Origin: Anaerolineae bacterium
GTDB lineage: Bacteria; Chloroflexota; Anaerolineae; Anaerolineales; Villigracilaceae
Direction of reading: 5' to 3'
Length of the DNA stretch: 36,244 bases
Assembly: GCA_018648605.1 (NCBI GenBank)
Contig: JABGQU010000011.1
Coordinates: 1 to 36,244, forward strand
Shown: positions 7,385-16,362 of the stretch, piece after piece
How positions within the stretch are numbered: position 1 is the first letter of the stretch
Layout: each line of letters begins with the position of its first letter
Notes under the pieces: generated by a model
What the model saw: the letters and a program-made list of their open reading frames with translations, nothing else
Told to the model about the DNA's origin: nothing
The model's database searches: none
Program-made: the position numbers and the translations under genes

Positions 7385-9081
7385 TTGGTCAGCCAAATTG
7401 TGGCAAGAGTACTCTTTTTAATCAGGTAGCAGGCTATAAAGCCGAAACAGGGAATTTTACTGGAACAACAGTTACATTTACGGAGAGCAGTGTGCGCGTT
7501 GCGGGGGAAGTCTTGGAGTTGGTTGACCTGCCTGGTACTTATACGCTGGCGGGGACAAATCCTGCTGAGCGTGAAGCCAGCCGTTATTTGCTCTCAGAAG
7601 AAGTGGATGTGATCATCAACGTTTTGGATGCATCGCATATCTCGCAAGGACTTGAGCTAACCCTCGAGTTGCTGGCGATGAAGATGCCTGTGGTCGTTGC
7701 GCTGAATATGATGGATGAGGCTTCGCGTTTGGGGGTAACAGTGGATGGTCCCGCATTAGAGGAGAAATTAGGTGTGCCTGTGCTGCCTTTGATCGCTAGC
7801 CGTGGGCAAGGTGTGAGCAATCTCTTTTTGACTGCGCTTAATCTCGCAAAATTGGCGCACGTGGATACCAGCAATTACCTTCTTCTCGCTAAGGATAACC
7901 GAACGGCGCGCCATCTTCAGGCAAGAGCATTGGAGAAGGAGTTTGTAAAGCGTGGCGAACGTCGGTTGAATTTACGTGACCGGATCGATGATTTTTTGCT
8001 GCATTCTTTGTGGGGATATGTAGGTTTGGTTTTGATCTTATATACTTTCTTTCAGCTCGTTTATGGTATTGGAGTCTTGGTCGAAGCGCCGCTACTGGCG
8101 ATGCTGGATAATGCCACGCAGGCAGCAATTACTTATTTTGGGGCAGGAGAGTTTCTAACCGAAGTTATGGTTGGCGGCTTGCAGGGCGTTATTGCGGGGG
8201 TTGGTATTGTGCTGCCCTACTTGGTGCCATTTCTTTTAGGGTTGGGGTTGCTCGAGGATATTGGTTATATGTCTCGGGTTGCCTTTTTGATGGACGCGCT
8301 CATGCATCGCATCGGCTTGCATGGTAAGGCAATCGTTCCCTTTATTTTGGGCTATGGCTGCAATGTGCCGGCTGTTATGTCTACGCGTGTTCTGGATGAC
8401 CCGAAAGAGCGATTTGTAGCAGCCGCTTTAGCGACCCTCGTTCCTTGTGCGGCAATTCTTTCGGTAGTTTTCGGTCTGGTCGCATTTTATATGGGACCAA
8501 TGGTCGCACTTATTCTTTATCTTCTCAATATTTTTGTTATTGCACTGGTAGGGCGGATTCTTACTGCGATGATTCCCGAAGATACGCCCGGGCTTATTCT
8601 CGAAATCCCGCCTTATCGGATCCCGACCGCGCGTACAGTCGTGCAAAAGGCTTGGTTCCGTATCAAGGAGTTTTTGGTTGAAGCCTGGCCCCTGCTCATT
8701 GCAGGAAGCGTACTTTTGTCAATCGCCAATTACTTCAATTGGGCAGCGAGCATCAATATGCTCGCACGCCCCATCACCTGGATTTTGGATCTGCCTGCTG
8801 CAACGGGCGTTCCCTTGATCTTTGGCATCTTCCGCAAAGAACTTTCTCTCGTCATGTTGGGGCAAGCCCTCGGCTCGATGAATTTTAGTGTCTTGCTCAC
8901 CCCCGTGCAGATGATCAGTTTCACCGTTTTCGTGATGTTCTACATCCCCTGCTTGGCAACTCTCGGCGCGCTCCGGCGTGAACTTGGTACTCGTGATATG
9001 CTCATCATTTCTGCCCTAACGATAGTCATCGCAACGGTTACTGCGCTCTTTTCACGAGGTGTGGCGACGATCTTTTTTTAG
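7369..9081 (+). CDS. feoB: FeoB, ferrous iron transporter with GTPase domain
   Basis: A 570-residue inner-membrane Fe(II) transporter. The N-terminal G domain has G1 GQPNCGKST (7-15), VDLPGT (G3) and NMMD (G4). The membrane part holds two Gate-type modules with LGYGCNVPAVMSTR, PCAAILSVVFG and EIPPYRIPTART, the last being the conserved E-P-Y-P loop. It is shorter than the 770-residue enterobacterial protein because the linker between G domain and first helix is short and the C-terminal cytoplasmic part is missing, as in many Gram-positive-type FeoB. Coupled to feoA; no feoC is seen. Confidence 0.95.
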   Translation: MRVALIGQPNCGKSTLFNQVAGYKAETGNFTGTTVTFTESSVRVAGEVLELVDLPGTYTLAGTNPAEREASRYLLSEEVDVIINVLDASHISQGLELTLELLAMKMPVVVALNMMDEASRLGVTVDGPALEEKLGVPVLPLIASRGQGVSNLFLTALNLAKLAHVDTSNYLLLAKDNRTARHLQARALEKEFVKRGERRLNLRDRIDDFLLHSLWGYVGLVLILYTFFQLVYGIGVLVEAPLLAMLDNATQAAITYFGAGEFLTEVMVGGLQGVIAGVGIVLPYLVPFLLGLGLLEDIGYMSRVAFLMDALMHRIGLHGKAIVPFILGYGCNVPAVMSTRVLDDPKERFVAAALATLVPCAAILSVVFGLVAFYMGPMVALILYLLNIFVIALVGRILTAMIPEDTPGLILEIPPYRIPTARTVVQKAWFRIKEFLVEAWPLLIAGSVLLSIANYFNWAASINMLARPITWILDLPAATGVPLIFGIFRKELSLVMLGQALGSMNFSVLLTPVQMISFTVFVMFYIPCLATLGALRRELGTRDMLIISALTIVIATVTALFSRGVATIFF

Positions 9082-9120
9082 CACTAAAAGGTCTTAAAAA
9101 CCCTTAGCGCCAGCAAAGGC

Positions 9121-9149
9121 TTGTGACCGTTTTGTCCCTGTGCTAGAAT
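9121..9149 (+). promoter_or_regulatory. Promoter of the LVIVD lipoprotein gene
   Basis: TTGTGA (9121-9126), a 17-base spacer, and TAGAAT (9144-9149), 34 bases upstream of the start codon. Confidence 0.6.
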
Positions 9150-9182
9150 ATTTCCAAACCTAGACATTGGGAGGCGGTCCGT

Positions 9183-11042
9183 ATGTTCAGAAGAAAACTT
9201 TTCGTTCCTTTAGTCCTATTCGTCTTTTTACTCGTTAGTTGTAGAGAATCTGGCAACTCCAAAGCTCCTTCTGTGGTAGGTTCTACACCAACGCTGCCTC
9301 CTGCACCAATAGGGTCGCCTACGCCCATCCCCACCCCCACACTTATCCCCATTCAGGAAATTCAATTAGCCGGTCAACTTGGCGGGTCAGCATATGCGGT
9401 TGCCATCCAAGGCGATTATGCTTATCTTGGAATGGGGCCTCGCTTATTGGTTTTGAATATTACCAATCCAGATAAAATTTCTCTTGAGGGACAGACCGAA
9501 ATTTTGTCTGATACGGTGAAAAACCTGACGGTTCTTGACGACTATGTTTATTTGGTCACAGGCAAGGGTGGATTTCATATAATTGATGTCAGCCAGCCTA
9601 AAAATCCTGAAAATATTAGTTTCTATGATACATCAGGAGAAGCTCTGGGAGTTGCTATACAAGATTCATATGCCTATATAGCTGCCGGAGATGCAGGCTT
9701 ACTGATCTTGAGTGTACAGGACCCTGCAAACCCTGAAGAAGTTGGTTCATTTAACCAGCCACTGGCGTCCACGGTGAAAGGGATGGGGCTGAAAGGCGTC
9801 TGGATTTGGGATGTTTCTGTAGCCGGAAATTATGCCTATCTCGCAGCAGGAGAAGCCGGTTTGCGTATCCTGGATATTAGCCAGCCCGAAGAGCCAATTG
9901 AAGCTGCTTTGTTCAATCGTGATATTGCCTTGCGTGATGTTGTGGTCGCTGGAGATTACGCTTATGGCGTGGATGGTGAAACAGGTATTTATATCTTCAA
10001 TGTGACCAATCCTGAGCGCCCAACCAAGCTCGGTTTTGGGAAAGCTGAAGGCGATATGCAAAGCATCTCTCTGGCAGGCGATATGGCGTATCTGGTGGAT
10101 TTGGAAGGGCATCTTTATTTTTTCAATATTGAGCATCCTCATGCACCAATTCAGATTAGTATGTATGAGGCGGGCAGCGCAGGTTATGGCGTTGTCGTTG
10201 CTGAAAATTATGCCTACCTTGCCCAAGGTGGGGCGGGATTGCAGGCACTAAATATTGAAGATGTGGCGTTGCCAGTCGAAGCTTCCTCTTACAAAAGTGT
10301 TGGGTCGGCGGAGAATATAGCGGTTACGGAGGACACTGCTTATCTAGCAGTGGGCCAAGCAGGCTTGGGGATCGTGGATGTCAGTGATCCTTTCCATCCA
10401 TTAGCTAGTGGGAATTATGAAGCTGTTGGTGTTGTTCGGGACGTGGAAGCACAGGGCGAATATATTTATCTGGCGGTCGGCAAAGAAGGTTTGCGTGTCT
10501 TGCAAGCAAGCGACCCTACGCAGCCTGAAGAGATCGGTTCGTTTATGCCGAATGGCAGTGCGTGGGGTGTCAGCACGATAGGGAGTGCAATGGGCGATTT
10601 TGCCTTGCTCGCTAATGACCTTGGTGGGATCTATCTGATCAACGTGTCTGATCCAGCGAATCCCGTAAAGTTTGCCTTTCAAGATTTACCAGGGCGTTCT
10701 CATGATATTGCGCCTACAAATGATTATCTTTGCTTAGCAGATGGTACAAAACTCCGTCTCTTGGACATTAAAAACCCCCTTGATCCCGCAGAAGTATCTC
10801 TCTACGAACTCAAGCAACAGACCTATGGGATTGCAGCTGTGGGTCATCATGCTTACCTAACCTTGGGAGAATCGGGATTGGTTGTTGTTGATATCTCCGA
10901 TCCACACAGCCCAGAGGTTGTTAGTAATTTTGATATCGTAGGGCTGGCGCAGGGCATCGACATTGAAGGCGAATTTGCCTATATCGCCGCAGGAGATGCG
11001 GGCTTGGTGATTTTGCGCTTGCCCTTAGACTTATTGCAGTAA
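9183..11042 (+). CDS. LVIVD-repeat beta-propeller lipoprotein
   Basis: A 619-residue lipoprotein. The lipobox is LLVSC with Cys20 as the lipid anchor, followed by a Pro/Thr-rich linker (about 30-58). The rest is a run of about 12 repeats of roughly 42 residues with the pattern GDYAYLA.G..GL.ILDIS.P..P, the LVIVD repeat that builds beta-propellers. The count suggests two stacked propellers. It likely sits on the outer face of the membrane as a binding or scaffold protein; no catalytic motif is visible. GGGAGGCGG just upstream sets the start. Monocistronic with its own promoter and terminator. Confidence 0.85.
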   Translation: MFRRKLFVPLVLFVFLLVSCRESGNSKAPSVVGSTPTLPPAPIGSPTPIPTPTLIPIQEIQLAGQLGGSAYAVAIQGDYAYLGMGPRLLVLNITNPDKISLEGQTEILSDTVKNLTVLDDYVYLVTGKGGFHIIDVSQPKNPENISFYDTSGEALGVAIQDSYAYIAAGDAGLLILSVQDPANPEEVGSFNQPLASTVKGMGLKGVWIWDVSVAGNYAYLAAGEAGLRILDISQPEEPIEAALFNRDIALRDVVVAGDYAYGVDGETGIYIFNVTNPERPTKLGFGKAEGDMQSISLAGDMAYLVDLEGHLYFFNIEHPHAPIQISMYEAGSAGYGVVVAENYAYLAQGGAGLQALNIEDVALPVEASSYKSVGSAENIAVTEDTAYLAVGQAGLGIVDVSDPFHPLASGNYEAVGVVRDVEAQGEYIYLAVGKEGLRVLQASDPTQPEEIGSFMPNGSAWGVSTIGSAMGDFALLANDLGGIYLINVSDPANPVKFAFQDLPGRSHDIAPTNDYLCLADGTKLRLLDIKNPLDPAEVSLYELKQQTYGIAAVGHHAYLTLGESGLVVVDISDPHSPEVVSNFDIVGLAQGIDIEGEFAYIAAGDAGLVILRLPLDLLQ

Positions 11043-11052
11043 TGCAATTCAA

Positions 11053-11090
11053 AAGCCCCTAAAGTTTTATCCTTTAGGGGCTTCTTTCTA
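11053..11090. terminator. Terminator between convergent genes
   Basis: A perfect 12-bp stem (11053-11064 with 11072-11083), 7-base loop, then a T-rich tract on the plus strand. It ends the LVIVD gene. It overlaps the last codons of the convergent amidohydrolase gene by 3 bases and may serve both. Confidence 0.85.
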
Positions 11091-12281
11091 TTTCAAAATC
11101 TCAACCGCAGCTGCCGCCATCAACGCCGCGGCACGAGGCAATGCATCTTCATCAATATCAAACTTCGGGTGGTGATGATCGTAATCCAGGCCTTTCTCTG
11201 TATTTGCTGAACCAACAAAGAAATAACAGCCTGGCACCTTCTCAAGCATGAATGCCATATCTTCCGCGCCCATTGTCAGATAATTTCCTTCATCGATCAT
11301 TGTTTCAGGGAAGATATGCCCCGTTGCTATCCGTACCTTTTCGGCAATTTCGCTTGCGTTAATCACCGCGGGCGAAATCTGCTTTAAGTTGATTTCAGCA
11401 GTGCAGCCCATTGCCTTCGCCATATTCAATACAATCGTTTCAAAACGTTCCAGGACGATTTGACGGACTTCCGGCTCAAAGGTGCGGATCGTGCCCGTCA
11501 GCTCTACTTTGGGCGGGATGACATTGAACGCCTCGCCCCCCTTTATACTTGCCACCGTTAAAACAGCTGGTTTCAGAGGGTCGACATTTCTTGCCACCAC
11601 ACTTTGCAGCGCGCTAACGATCTCCGATGCCGCCAAAATTGGATCGACTGAAACCTGCGGCATCGCCCCATGCCCACCCTTCCCGTAGACAGTGATCTTG
11701 AAATATTCCGCGCCTGCCATCATCGGACCTGTGCCAATCCCCAGCCAGCCAAGGGGCTTGCTATTCCATAAATGCAAAGCGAGCGCCTGATTTACCTTCG
11801 GGTTTTCCAAGACTCCCTCATGAATCATTTGTCCTGCCCCGCTTCGGCCTTCTTGATTGACGACACCCTCTTCGGCAGGTTGAAAGACAAACTTCACACT
11901 CCCTGCCAAATCATCACGCATCTCGTTGAGCATTTTTGCAACCGTCAACCCAACTGCTACATGACCATCATGTCCGCAAGCGTGCATCTTGCCCGAGATC
12001 GTAGATGCGTATTCTGCGCCCGTCTCCTCCTCGATAGGGAGCGCGTCCGTATCGAAGCGTAGCAGCAGCACGGGGCCTGGCTTGGCACCTTCGAGTAACG
12101 CGACCACGCCTGTCTTGGCGATACCAGTAGCTGTTTCTAATCCCAGCTCACGCAATTCTTTAGCGACGATGCCTGCTGTGCGGATTTCTTCAAATCCTAG
12201 CTCGGGGTGCATATGAAAGTCACGGCGCAAAGTTTGAGTATAGTTGAAAAGTTCTTGTGCTTTTGCTAGAAAATCAGTCAT
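11088..12281 (-). CDS. M20-family metal-dependent amidohydrolase
   Basis: A 397-residue peptidase M20D enzyme (hippurate hydrolase / N-acyl-amino-acid amidohydrolase group) that cleaves N-acyl amino acids or related amides with two metal ions. Visible motifs are RRDFHMHPELGFEE, the metal site MHACGHDGH, QPAEEG with the catalytic glutamate pair, and a C-terminal YDHHHPKFDIDE histidine site. There is no signal peptide, so it is cytosolic. GGGAG upstream supports the ATG. It begins 3 bases after the stop of the lipoprotein gene, so the two form one transcript. The exact substrate cannot be named. Confidence 0.9.
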   Translation of the reverse strand: MTDFLAKAQELFNYTQTLRRDFHMHPELGFEEIRTAGIVAKELRELGLETATGIAKTGVVALLEGAKPGPVLLLRFDTDALPIEEETGAEYASTISGKMHACGHDGHVAVGLTVAKMLNEMRDDLAGSVKFVFQPAEEGVVNQEGRSGAGQMIHEGVLENPKVNQALALHLWNSKPLGWLGIGTGPMMAGAEYFKITVYGKGGHGAMPQVSVDPILAASEIVSALQSVVARNVDPLKPAVLTVASIKGGEAFNVIPPKVELTGTIRTFEPEVRQIVLERFETIVLNMAKAMGCTAEINLKQISPAVINASEIAEKVRIATGHIFPETMIDEGNYLTMGAEDMAFMLEKVPGCYFFVGSANTEKGLDYDHHHPKFDIDEDALPRAAALMAAAAVEILK

Positions 12282-12284
12282 CTT

Positions 12285-13220
12285 TTACTCCCAAGGGCAA
12301 GTTGTGGTTTCATAGATATTATTGCTATTGTAATTTTGGTCAGGGGAAATACATTGGAATTCTATTGCGACACGGATATTGACGCTATCGCTAGGGATTG
12401 GGTTTGATGTTGCGCTAAATTCATTTCTGTAGATTCCCATCTCGCCAGTGGCGTATAGATTGGTGCTGAGATCTTGATAATTTCCATTCATGGCATCTGC
12501 CCAAGCGTAAAGTAGGCGGCTGTGAGAAGCGCTACCGTTCATTGCTGGGCACACCAATTGCGCACCAGGGCAATTGTCCGGGCGGTTTTCAAATTCCCAG
12601 TAGTAAACTGGATTTGCTGAGAAGGAAAATGAGATTGCTCCGTTTTCATAATTACCATCGGTGTTGAACTCAAAGTTCTCACCTTGCACAAGTGTGGGAG
12701 AGCAGCAACGTTGATCGTCATCCCAAGTTTTGGCTTCTTGATAATAACCATTACCAGTGTTTTGGGGTTGAATGCCCCAAGTGCCGTTACTGTTTTCTGA
12801 GAGAATGAGCATCTGCGTCATAGCGACTTCGTAATATTCGCCCCACCAGTAACACGGAGGGAAACCTCCTTCTACAGCCCATGCATCGCTGCCACAGTTG
12901 CCCTCGATAGCTTCTTGATCATAAATCAGGTTGACGATGATGAAGCCCATGCTCCTGCCTGATGGGTTTTCGTTCAATTGGGGTTCAGAAGAGTTTTCAT
13001 CTTCTTGGTTTTCTTTCAGATCATCTTCAGGAGCATTTTGCGATATTCCTGAGCTTGAACAGTCTTCGGCACAATTGTTTATGTTTTCAGGGCCATCGCA
13101 GACGTCATCCCCGCAACGGTTTTCGCTTTGGTGGTCTGGTGTTTCGTTGTTGTCGTTGCTTGTAGAGCATGCGGTGCCTAAAAGCATGAATAAAGCTAAA
13201 ACCAGCAATACGCGTTTCAT
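12285..13220 (-). CDS. Lipoprotein with a small disulfide-rich repeat, unknown function
   Basis: A 311-residue protein. The lipobox LLGTAC places the lipid on Cys18. Residues 36-54 (NRCGDDVCDGPENINNCAE, ending DC) match the short cysteine-rich CGD.VC.GPE..NC..DC repeat seen in surface proteins of several phyla. An Asp/Glu/Asn-rich linker follows to about residue 87, then a C-terminal domain of about 220 residues that I do not recognise, rich in Trp, Tyr and Asn and with eight or so cysteines, consistent with an exported disulfide-bonded domain. Transcribed with the downstream amidohydrolase. Confidence 0.75.
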   Translation of the reverse strand: MKRVLLVLALFMLLGTACSTSNDNNETPDHQSENRCGDDVCDGPENINNCAEDCSSSGISQNAPEDDLKENQEDENSSEPQLNENPSGRSMGFIIVNLIYDQEAIEGNCGSDAWAVEGGFPPCYWWGEYYEVAMTQMLILSENSNGTWGIQPQNTGNGYYQEAKTWDDDQRCCSPTLVQGENFEFNTDGNYENGAISFSFSANPVYYWEFENRPDNCPGAQLVCPAMNGSASHSRLLYAWADAMNGNYQDLSTNLYATGEMGIYRNEFSATSNPIPSDSVNIRVAIEFQCISPDQNYNSNNIYETTTCPWE

Positions 13221-13249
13221 TTTCTTCTCCTAAATCGATGGTTACAAAG

Positions 13250-13282
13250 AAGCGCAACATACTTTTTTAGTATGTTGCGCTT
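13250..13282 (-). terminator. Hairpin after the PIG-L gene
   Basis: A perfect 13-bp stem (13250-13262 with 13270-13282) with a 7-base A/T loop lies 14 bases beyond the PIG-L stop codon on the minus strand. The T-run is poor (CTTTG), so it may act partly as an mRNA 3' end. Confidence 0.6.
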
Positions 13283-13295
13283 TGGGATTGAAGGT

Positions 13296-14030
13296 TTATT
13301 TCCTCCAGCGTAGGACGCGGAAGTGTTCTTCGTACCGCGGCGCGTCTTCGGGGCTAGTGCCCGTTTTTGCGCGTGTTTTCATGCGCTCTTTCATTGCTTC
13401 GGGGTCTCTCACTTGAGACTGATGCTCAAGTATGGCGTTGATTTTTGTTTGCCAAGTGTCAGTCACATCGATGGTTGTGTTTGGCTCGCGGGTTAGGCTG
13501 ATCCAGACTTCGCTGGGTTGGTGGGGAGCATAGCCCTCGGAGAGCAATTCGGGGAAGAAGAGATGACTGCCAGCGGCAGGGAAGACGGCATCTAGCACAA
13601 CTTGGCCGGCGGCACGATGGTCGGGGTGGTTGACGGGGTAGGTTTCGCTGGGGAAGAGATTCGTCGGGTCGCAGGTAACCAAGATATCGGGCACGAATTG
13701 ACGGATCGCTCTGGTTACCGCACGCCGTGTGTCCATATCGGGAACAAGATAACCGTCCGGGCGATCCAGAAAGTGGACTTCCTTTACGCCGATGATCTTG
13801 GCTGCATTTCCTTGTTCACGATGGCGGCGCTGACAAAGGTCATCCGTTGAAATATTTGGATCATCGCTGCCTTTATCTCCGCAAGTCAGCAGACAGTAGG
13901 TGATTTCGTGTCCTGCCTTGGCCCAGCGTGCGAGGGTTGCGCCGCAAAAGAATTCGGGGTCATCCGGGTGGGCAAGAATTACGAGGATTTGTTGCGGGCT
14001 TTCCCATGAATCAGGGTCAAGCTGGAGCAT
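13296..14030 (-). CDS. PIG-L/LmbE family zinc-dependent N-deacetylase
   Basis: About 244 residues from the start MLQLDPDSW. The family zinc motif is HPDDPEFFCGATLARW, with a second zinc site in PVNHPDHRAAGQ. Members remove acetyl groups from N-acetylglucosamine-type sugars (GPI precursor, mycothiol, bacillithiol or antibiotic precursors). The frame stays open upstream, but the residues encoded there are only an overlap with ricT; the likely ATG at 14030 lies inside the last codons of ricT, overlapping by 14 bases. Coupled expression with ricT is likely. The substrate is unknown. Confidence 0.88.
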   Translation of the reverse strand: MLQLDPDSWESPQQILVILAHPDDPEFFCGATLARWAKAGHEITYCLLTCGDKGSDDPNISTDDLCQRRHREQGNAAKIIGVKEVHFLDRPDGYLVPDMDTRRAVTRAIRQFVPDILVTCDPTNLFPSETYPVNHPDHRAAGQVVLDAVFPAAGSHLFFPELLSEGYAPHQPSEVWISLTREPNTTIDVTDTWQTKINAILEHQSQVRDPEAMKERMKTRAKTGTSPEDAPRYEEHFRVLRWRK

Positions 14031-14943
14031 CTTGCTTTTCTTCTTCGCTCGTGTGCTTTCCGCAGCTACAATTTTCGCCACAGGGTTCTGCTGCTTTTCG
14101 CCGCAGGGCTTCGCGCTCGTCCCAGGGTTCAATTTCGTCTCGATGGAAGGAGTGGCGTGCGCCGCGCACTTCGTCATCCAGTTGTACGACAACGGTTTCG
14201 GTGAGGGGCATTAGATCGACAACGCGACCTTCGCCTTTGGGCGTGACCACGCGTTTTTTACGTTTTGGCATGACCTTGCGTGCTGCAGCATAGGCTTCGT
14301 ATTCATAGATCAGACAGCAGCGCAAACGCCCGCACATGCCTGTAATTTCAGATGGGGCAAGCGAAATACCTTGAGCTTTCGCCATTTTGATCGAGATGGG
14401 GCTGAAGTCTGTCAGGAATTTAGTACAGCAGCGTGTTTCGAGACCACATGCGCCCAAACCGCCAAGTATTTTCGCAACGTCGCGCGGGCCAATTTGGCGC
14501 ATTTCTACTTTGGAGGCCTCGTAAATATCTTGCATTATTTTACGCAAATTATTTACGTTTACTTTTTCATCTTCTTCGCTGCTGTATAGATAGGTTAAGC
14601 GTGAGCCGTCGTAATTGAATTCGGCTTTGACGATCTTTACGCCACGGAGCTTTGTTTCACTCACTTTTTCACGACATGCGACCATTGCTTCAATTTCTTT
14701 TGCTTGCCAGGTTTGTGCCAATAAGAGGTCGCGGGGCGTGGCGAGGCGCAATACTTTTTTCCAGCCACCTTTAGGTGTTGCAGGTGTTTCTTCAAAGCGT
14801 TGAATGATCTCGCCGAGATGTTTTCCGCGTGCCGTGTCTACGATGACATGCTCGCCTACTTTAACATTAGGTACATCTTTTGAATCGAAATGATAGGTCT
14901 TGCCTATTTTTGTGAATCGGACACCGATGATATGTGATTGCAT
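14017..14943 (-). CDS. ricT: RicT/YaaT-like PSP1 domain protein
   Basis: A 308-residue protein of the PSP1 family. In Bacillus, RicT (YaaT) joins RicA and RicF in a complex that carries iron-sulfur clusters and promotes RNase Y maturation. The conserved cysteines are present: CGLETRCC, then ITGMCGRLRCCLIYE, around the conserved SIKMAKAQGISLAPSE segment. Extra cysteines occur in the tail (CGENCSCGK), followed by an acidic end. The -10 box TATAAT at 14951-14956 lies only 7 bases from the ATG and no ribosome site is present, so the message is probably leaderless. It overlaps the PIG-L gene downstream. Confidence 0.88.
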   Translation of the reverse strand: MQSHIIGVRFTKIGKTYHFDSKDVPNVKVGEHVIVDTARGKHLGEIIQRFEETPATPKGGWKKVLRLATPRDLLLAQTWQAKEIEAMVACREKVSETKLRGVKIVKAEFNYDGSRLTYLYSSEEDEKVNVNNLRKIMQDIYEASKVEMRQIGPRDVAKILGGLGACGLETRCCTKFLTDFSPISIKMAKAQGISLAPSEITGMCGRLRCCLIYEYEAYAAARKVMPKRKKRVVTPKGEGRVVDLMPLTETVVVQLDDEVRGARHSFHRDEIEPWDEREALRRKAAEPCGENCSCGKHTSEEEKQDAPA

Positions 14944-14950
14944 AGCCGCT

Positions 14951-14956
14951 ATTATA
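14951..14956 (-). promoter_or_regulatory. Leaderless-type promoter of ricT
   Basis: Perfect TATAAT on the minus strand with 7 bases (AGCGGCT) before the ATG, leaving no room for a 5' leader. The -35 region is poor. The same layout occurs before ubiE (24220-24225). Confidence 0.6.
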
Positions 14957-14966
14957 CCGTAAGCAG

Positions 14967-14999
14967 AAAAGGACGAGGGATAATACCCCGTCCTTTTTT
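14967..14999. terminator. Terminator downstream of mrp
   Basis: A stem of 12 pairs with one bulged A (14967-14979 with 14986-14997), flanked by T-rich sequence on both strands. It lies between the mrp stop and the ricT promoter. A second inverted repeat (15011-15020/15041-15050, 10 bp, 20-base loop) lies closer to the mrp stop. Confidence 0.7.
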
Positions 15000-15059
15000 A
15001 GCCCTGTTTGGTATGTCTTTTCGAGCCTCGATGTTCAGGCAAAGACATACGTGTGGGGT

Positions 15060-16118
15060 TTAGTCAGTGATATTGATCTTTAAATTCACTTTATCGCTGT
15101 TCTCTTCGAGAGCCGCTACGCTGATTGCTTGTGCGACAGTTTCGGCAATTTCTTGCATCGCTTTGGCAGCATCTGAATCGGGTTGGGCGATGACAGCAGG
15201 TTGACCCTGGTCGCCAGCCAAGCGCACAAATCCGTTCATGGGGATGGAGCCGAGGAAGGGGATCTCAGCAGCTTTGGCGAGGGATTCGCCGCCACCTTGA
15301 CCGAAGACATCGCCGACCATATTTTCGATGACGCCCAGCAAGGGGACTTCGAGCGTGCGGAACATACCCAGCCCGCGGCTTGCGTCTTCCAGCGATACAG
15401 CTTGGGGCAGCGTGACCAGAATTGCCCCACTCAGTGGGAAGGATTGGGCGAGCGTTAATGGGGCATCGCCGGTTCCGGGGGGAAGATCAACGATGAGATA
15501 GTCTAGCTCACCCCATTCCACGTCTGTCAGAAATTGGCGAATGGCAGAGTGCAACATCGCGCCACGCCAGATGAGCGGTTGCCCGGGTTTGACGAGGAAG
15601 CCCATCGACATTACTTTGACGCCATGCGCTTCAGCGGGGATTAGTTTTTCTTTGGTGGAAGGAGGAAGTTTATCGATTCCCATCATGGTGGGAATATTGG
15701 GGCCGTAAATATCTGCATCCATGAGACCAACGCGGGCACCACTTCTGGCGAGGGCAACGGCAAGGTTAACGGCAACTGTTGATTTGCCTACACCACCTTT
15801 ACCGGAACCAACTGCAATTGCGTTGCGGATCGGGGCATCCACTAGTCCACGCAAACGCCCGTCGTTGGGGACGTCCGCATCCATTTTGATATTGATGGTT
15901 TTTACACCGTCTACTTTTTCGACTGCCTGACGAGCATCGGCTTCGATCTTGCCCTTAAGCGGGCAGGCGGGGGTGGTCAGAAAAATGCTGAAGCTAACGG
16001 TGTCGCCTTCGATGACCATATCGCGGATCATGTTAAGGGAGACGAGGTCTTTATGCAGATCGGGGTCCATTACATTGCTGAGGGCGGCGAGAACTGCGTC
16101 TTTAGTGATTTGAGTCAT
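15060..16118 (-). CDS. mrp: Mrp/NBP35-family P-loop ATPase lacking the CxxC
   Basis: A 352-residue iron-sulfur carrier/assembly ATPase. Residues 1-90 are a MIP18/DUF59 domain (DPDLHKDLVSLNMIRD, TTPACPLK). The deviant Walker A GSGKGGVGKST is at 104-114, MDADIYGPN at 133-141, and DLPPGTGD at 211-218. Bacterial homologues usually carry CPxC after the IENM motif, which bridges a 4Fe-4S cluster across the dimer. Here IENMVGDVFGQGGGE runs straight through, about 10 residues shorter, and Cys52 is the only cysteine in the protein. Mitochondrial Ind1/NUBPL of this family is needed for complex I assembly, which fits the adjacent nuo genes. Confidence 0.92.
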   Translation of the reverse strand: MTQITKDAVLAALSNVMDPDLHKDLVSLNMIRDMVIEGDTVSFSIFLTTPACPLKGKIEADARQAVEKVDGVKTINIKMDADVPNDGRLRGLVDAPIRNAIAVGSGKGGVGKSTVAVNLAVALARSGARVGLMDADIYGPNIPTMMGIDKLPPSTKEKLIPAEAHGVKVMSMGFLVKPGQPLIWRGAMLHSAIRQFLTDVEWGELDYLIVDLPPGTGDAPLTLAQSFPLSGAILVTLPQAVSLEDASRGLGMFRTLEVPLLGVIENMVGDVFGQGGGESLAKAAEIPFLGSIPMNGFVRLAGDQGQPAVIAQPDSDAAKAMQEIAETVAQAISVAALEENSDKVNLKINITD

Positions 16119-16149
16119 TGATTACCTTCTTGAAATAGTATGGTGAAAA

Positions 16150-16238
16150 TGATTTTGCGAGGAGAGCGATAGCTCGACGAAGCAATCTTCTCGAATATGA
16201 GACTGCTTTGTCGCAAGAGCATGCTCCTCGCAGGGTCA
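16150..16238. repeat. Palindromic repeat, copy 2, upstream of mrp
   Basis: Outer arms TGATTTTGCGAGGAG (16150-16164) and the complement of TGACCCTGCGAGGAG (16224-16238) enclose GAAGCAATC and GACTGCTTTG segments. It is 89 bases, the same family as the element inside the Sir2 gene. Confidence 0.7.
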
Positions 16239-16294
16239 TATAATATGTAGATTTGATAAATGTTATTCTACCAACAAAGTCTTAACAGGAAGTT

Positions 16295-16335
16295 AGAAAA
16301 AAGCAGGTTGGAGAGAAATCGACTCTCCAACCTGC
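16295..16335 (-). terminator. Terminator of the iscX-nuo operon
   Basis: A perfect 13-bp stem (16303-16315 with 16323-16335), 7-base loop, followed on the minus strand by TTTTTTCTAACTT. It lies 28 bases after the nuoI stop. Confidence 0.92.
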
Positions 16336-16362
16336 TCGCATATACAAACCTTTACTTGTGAT

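Noticed and set aside
14031-14192. N-terminal extension of the PIG-L protein
   Set aside because: These codons only read through ricT in another frame; the conserved domain begins just after the ATG at 14030.
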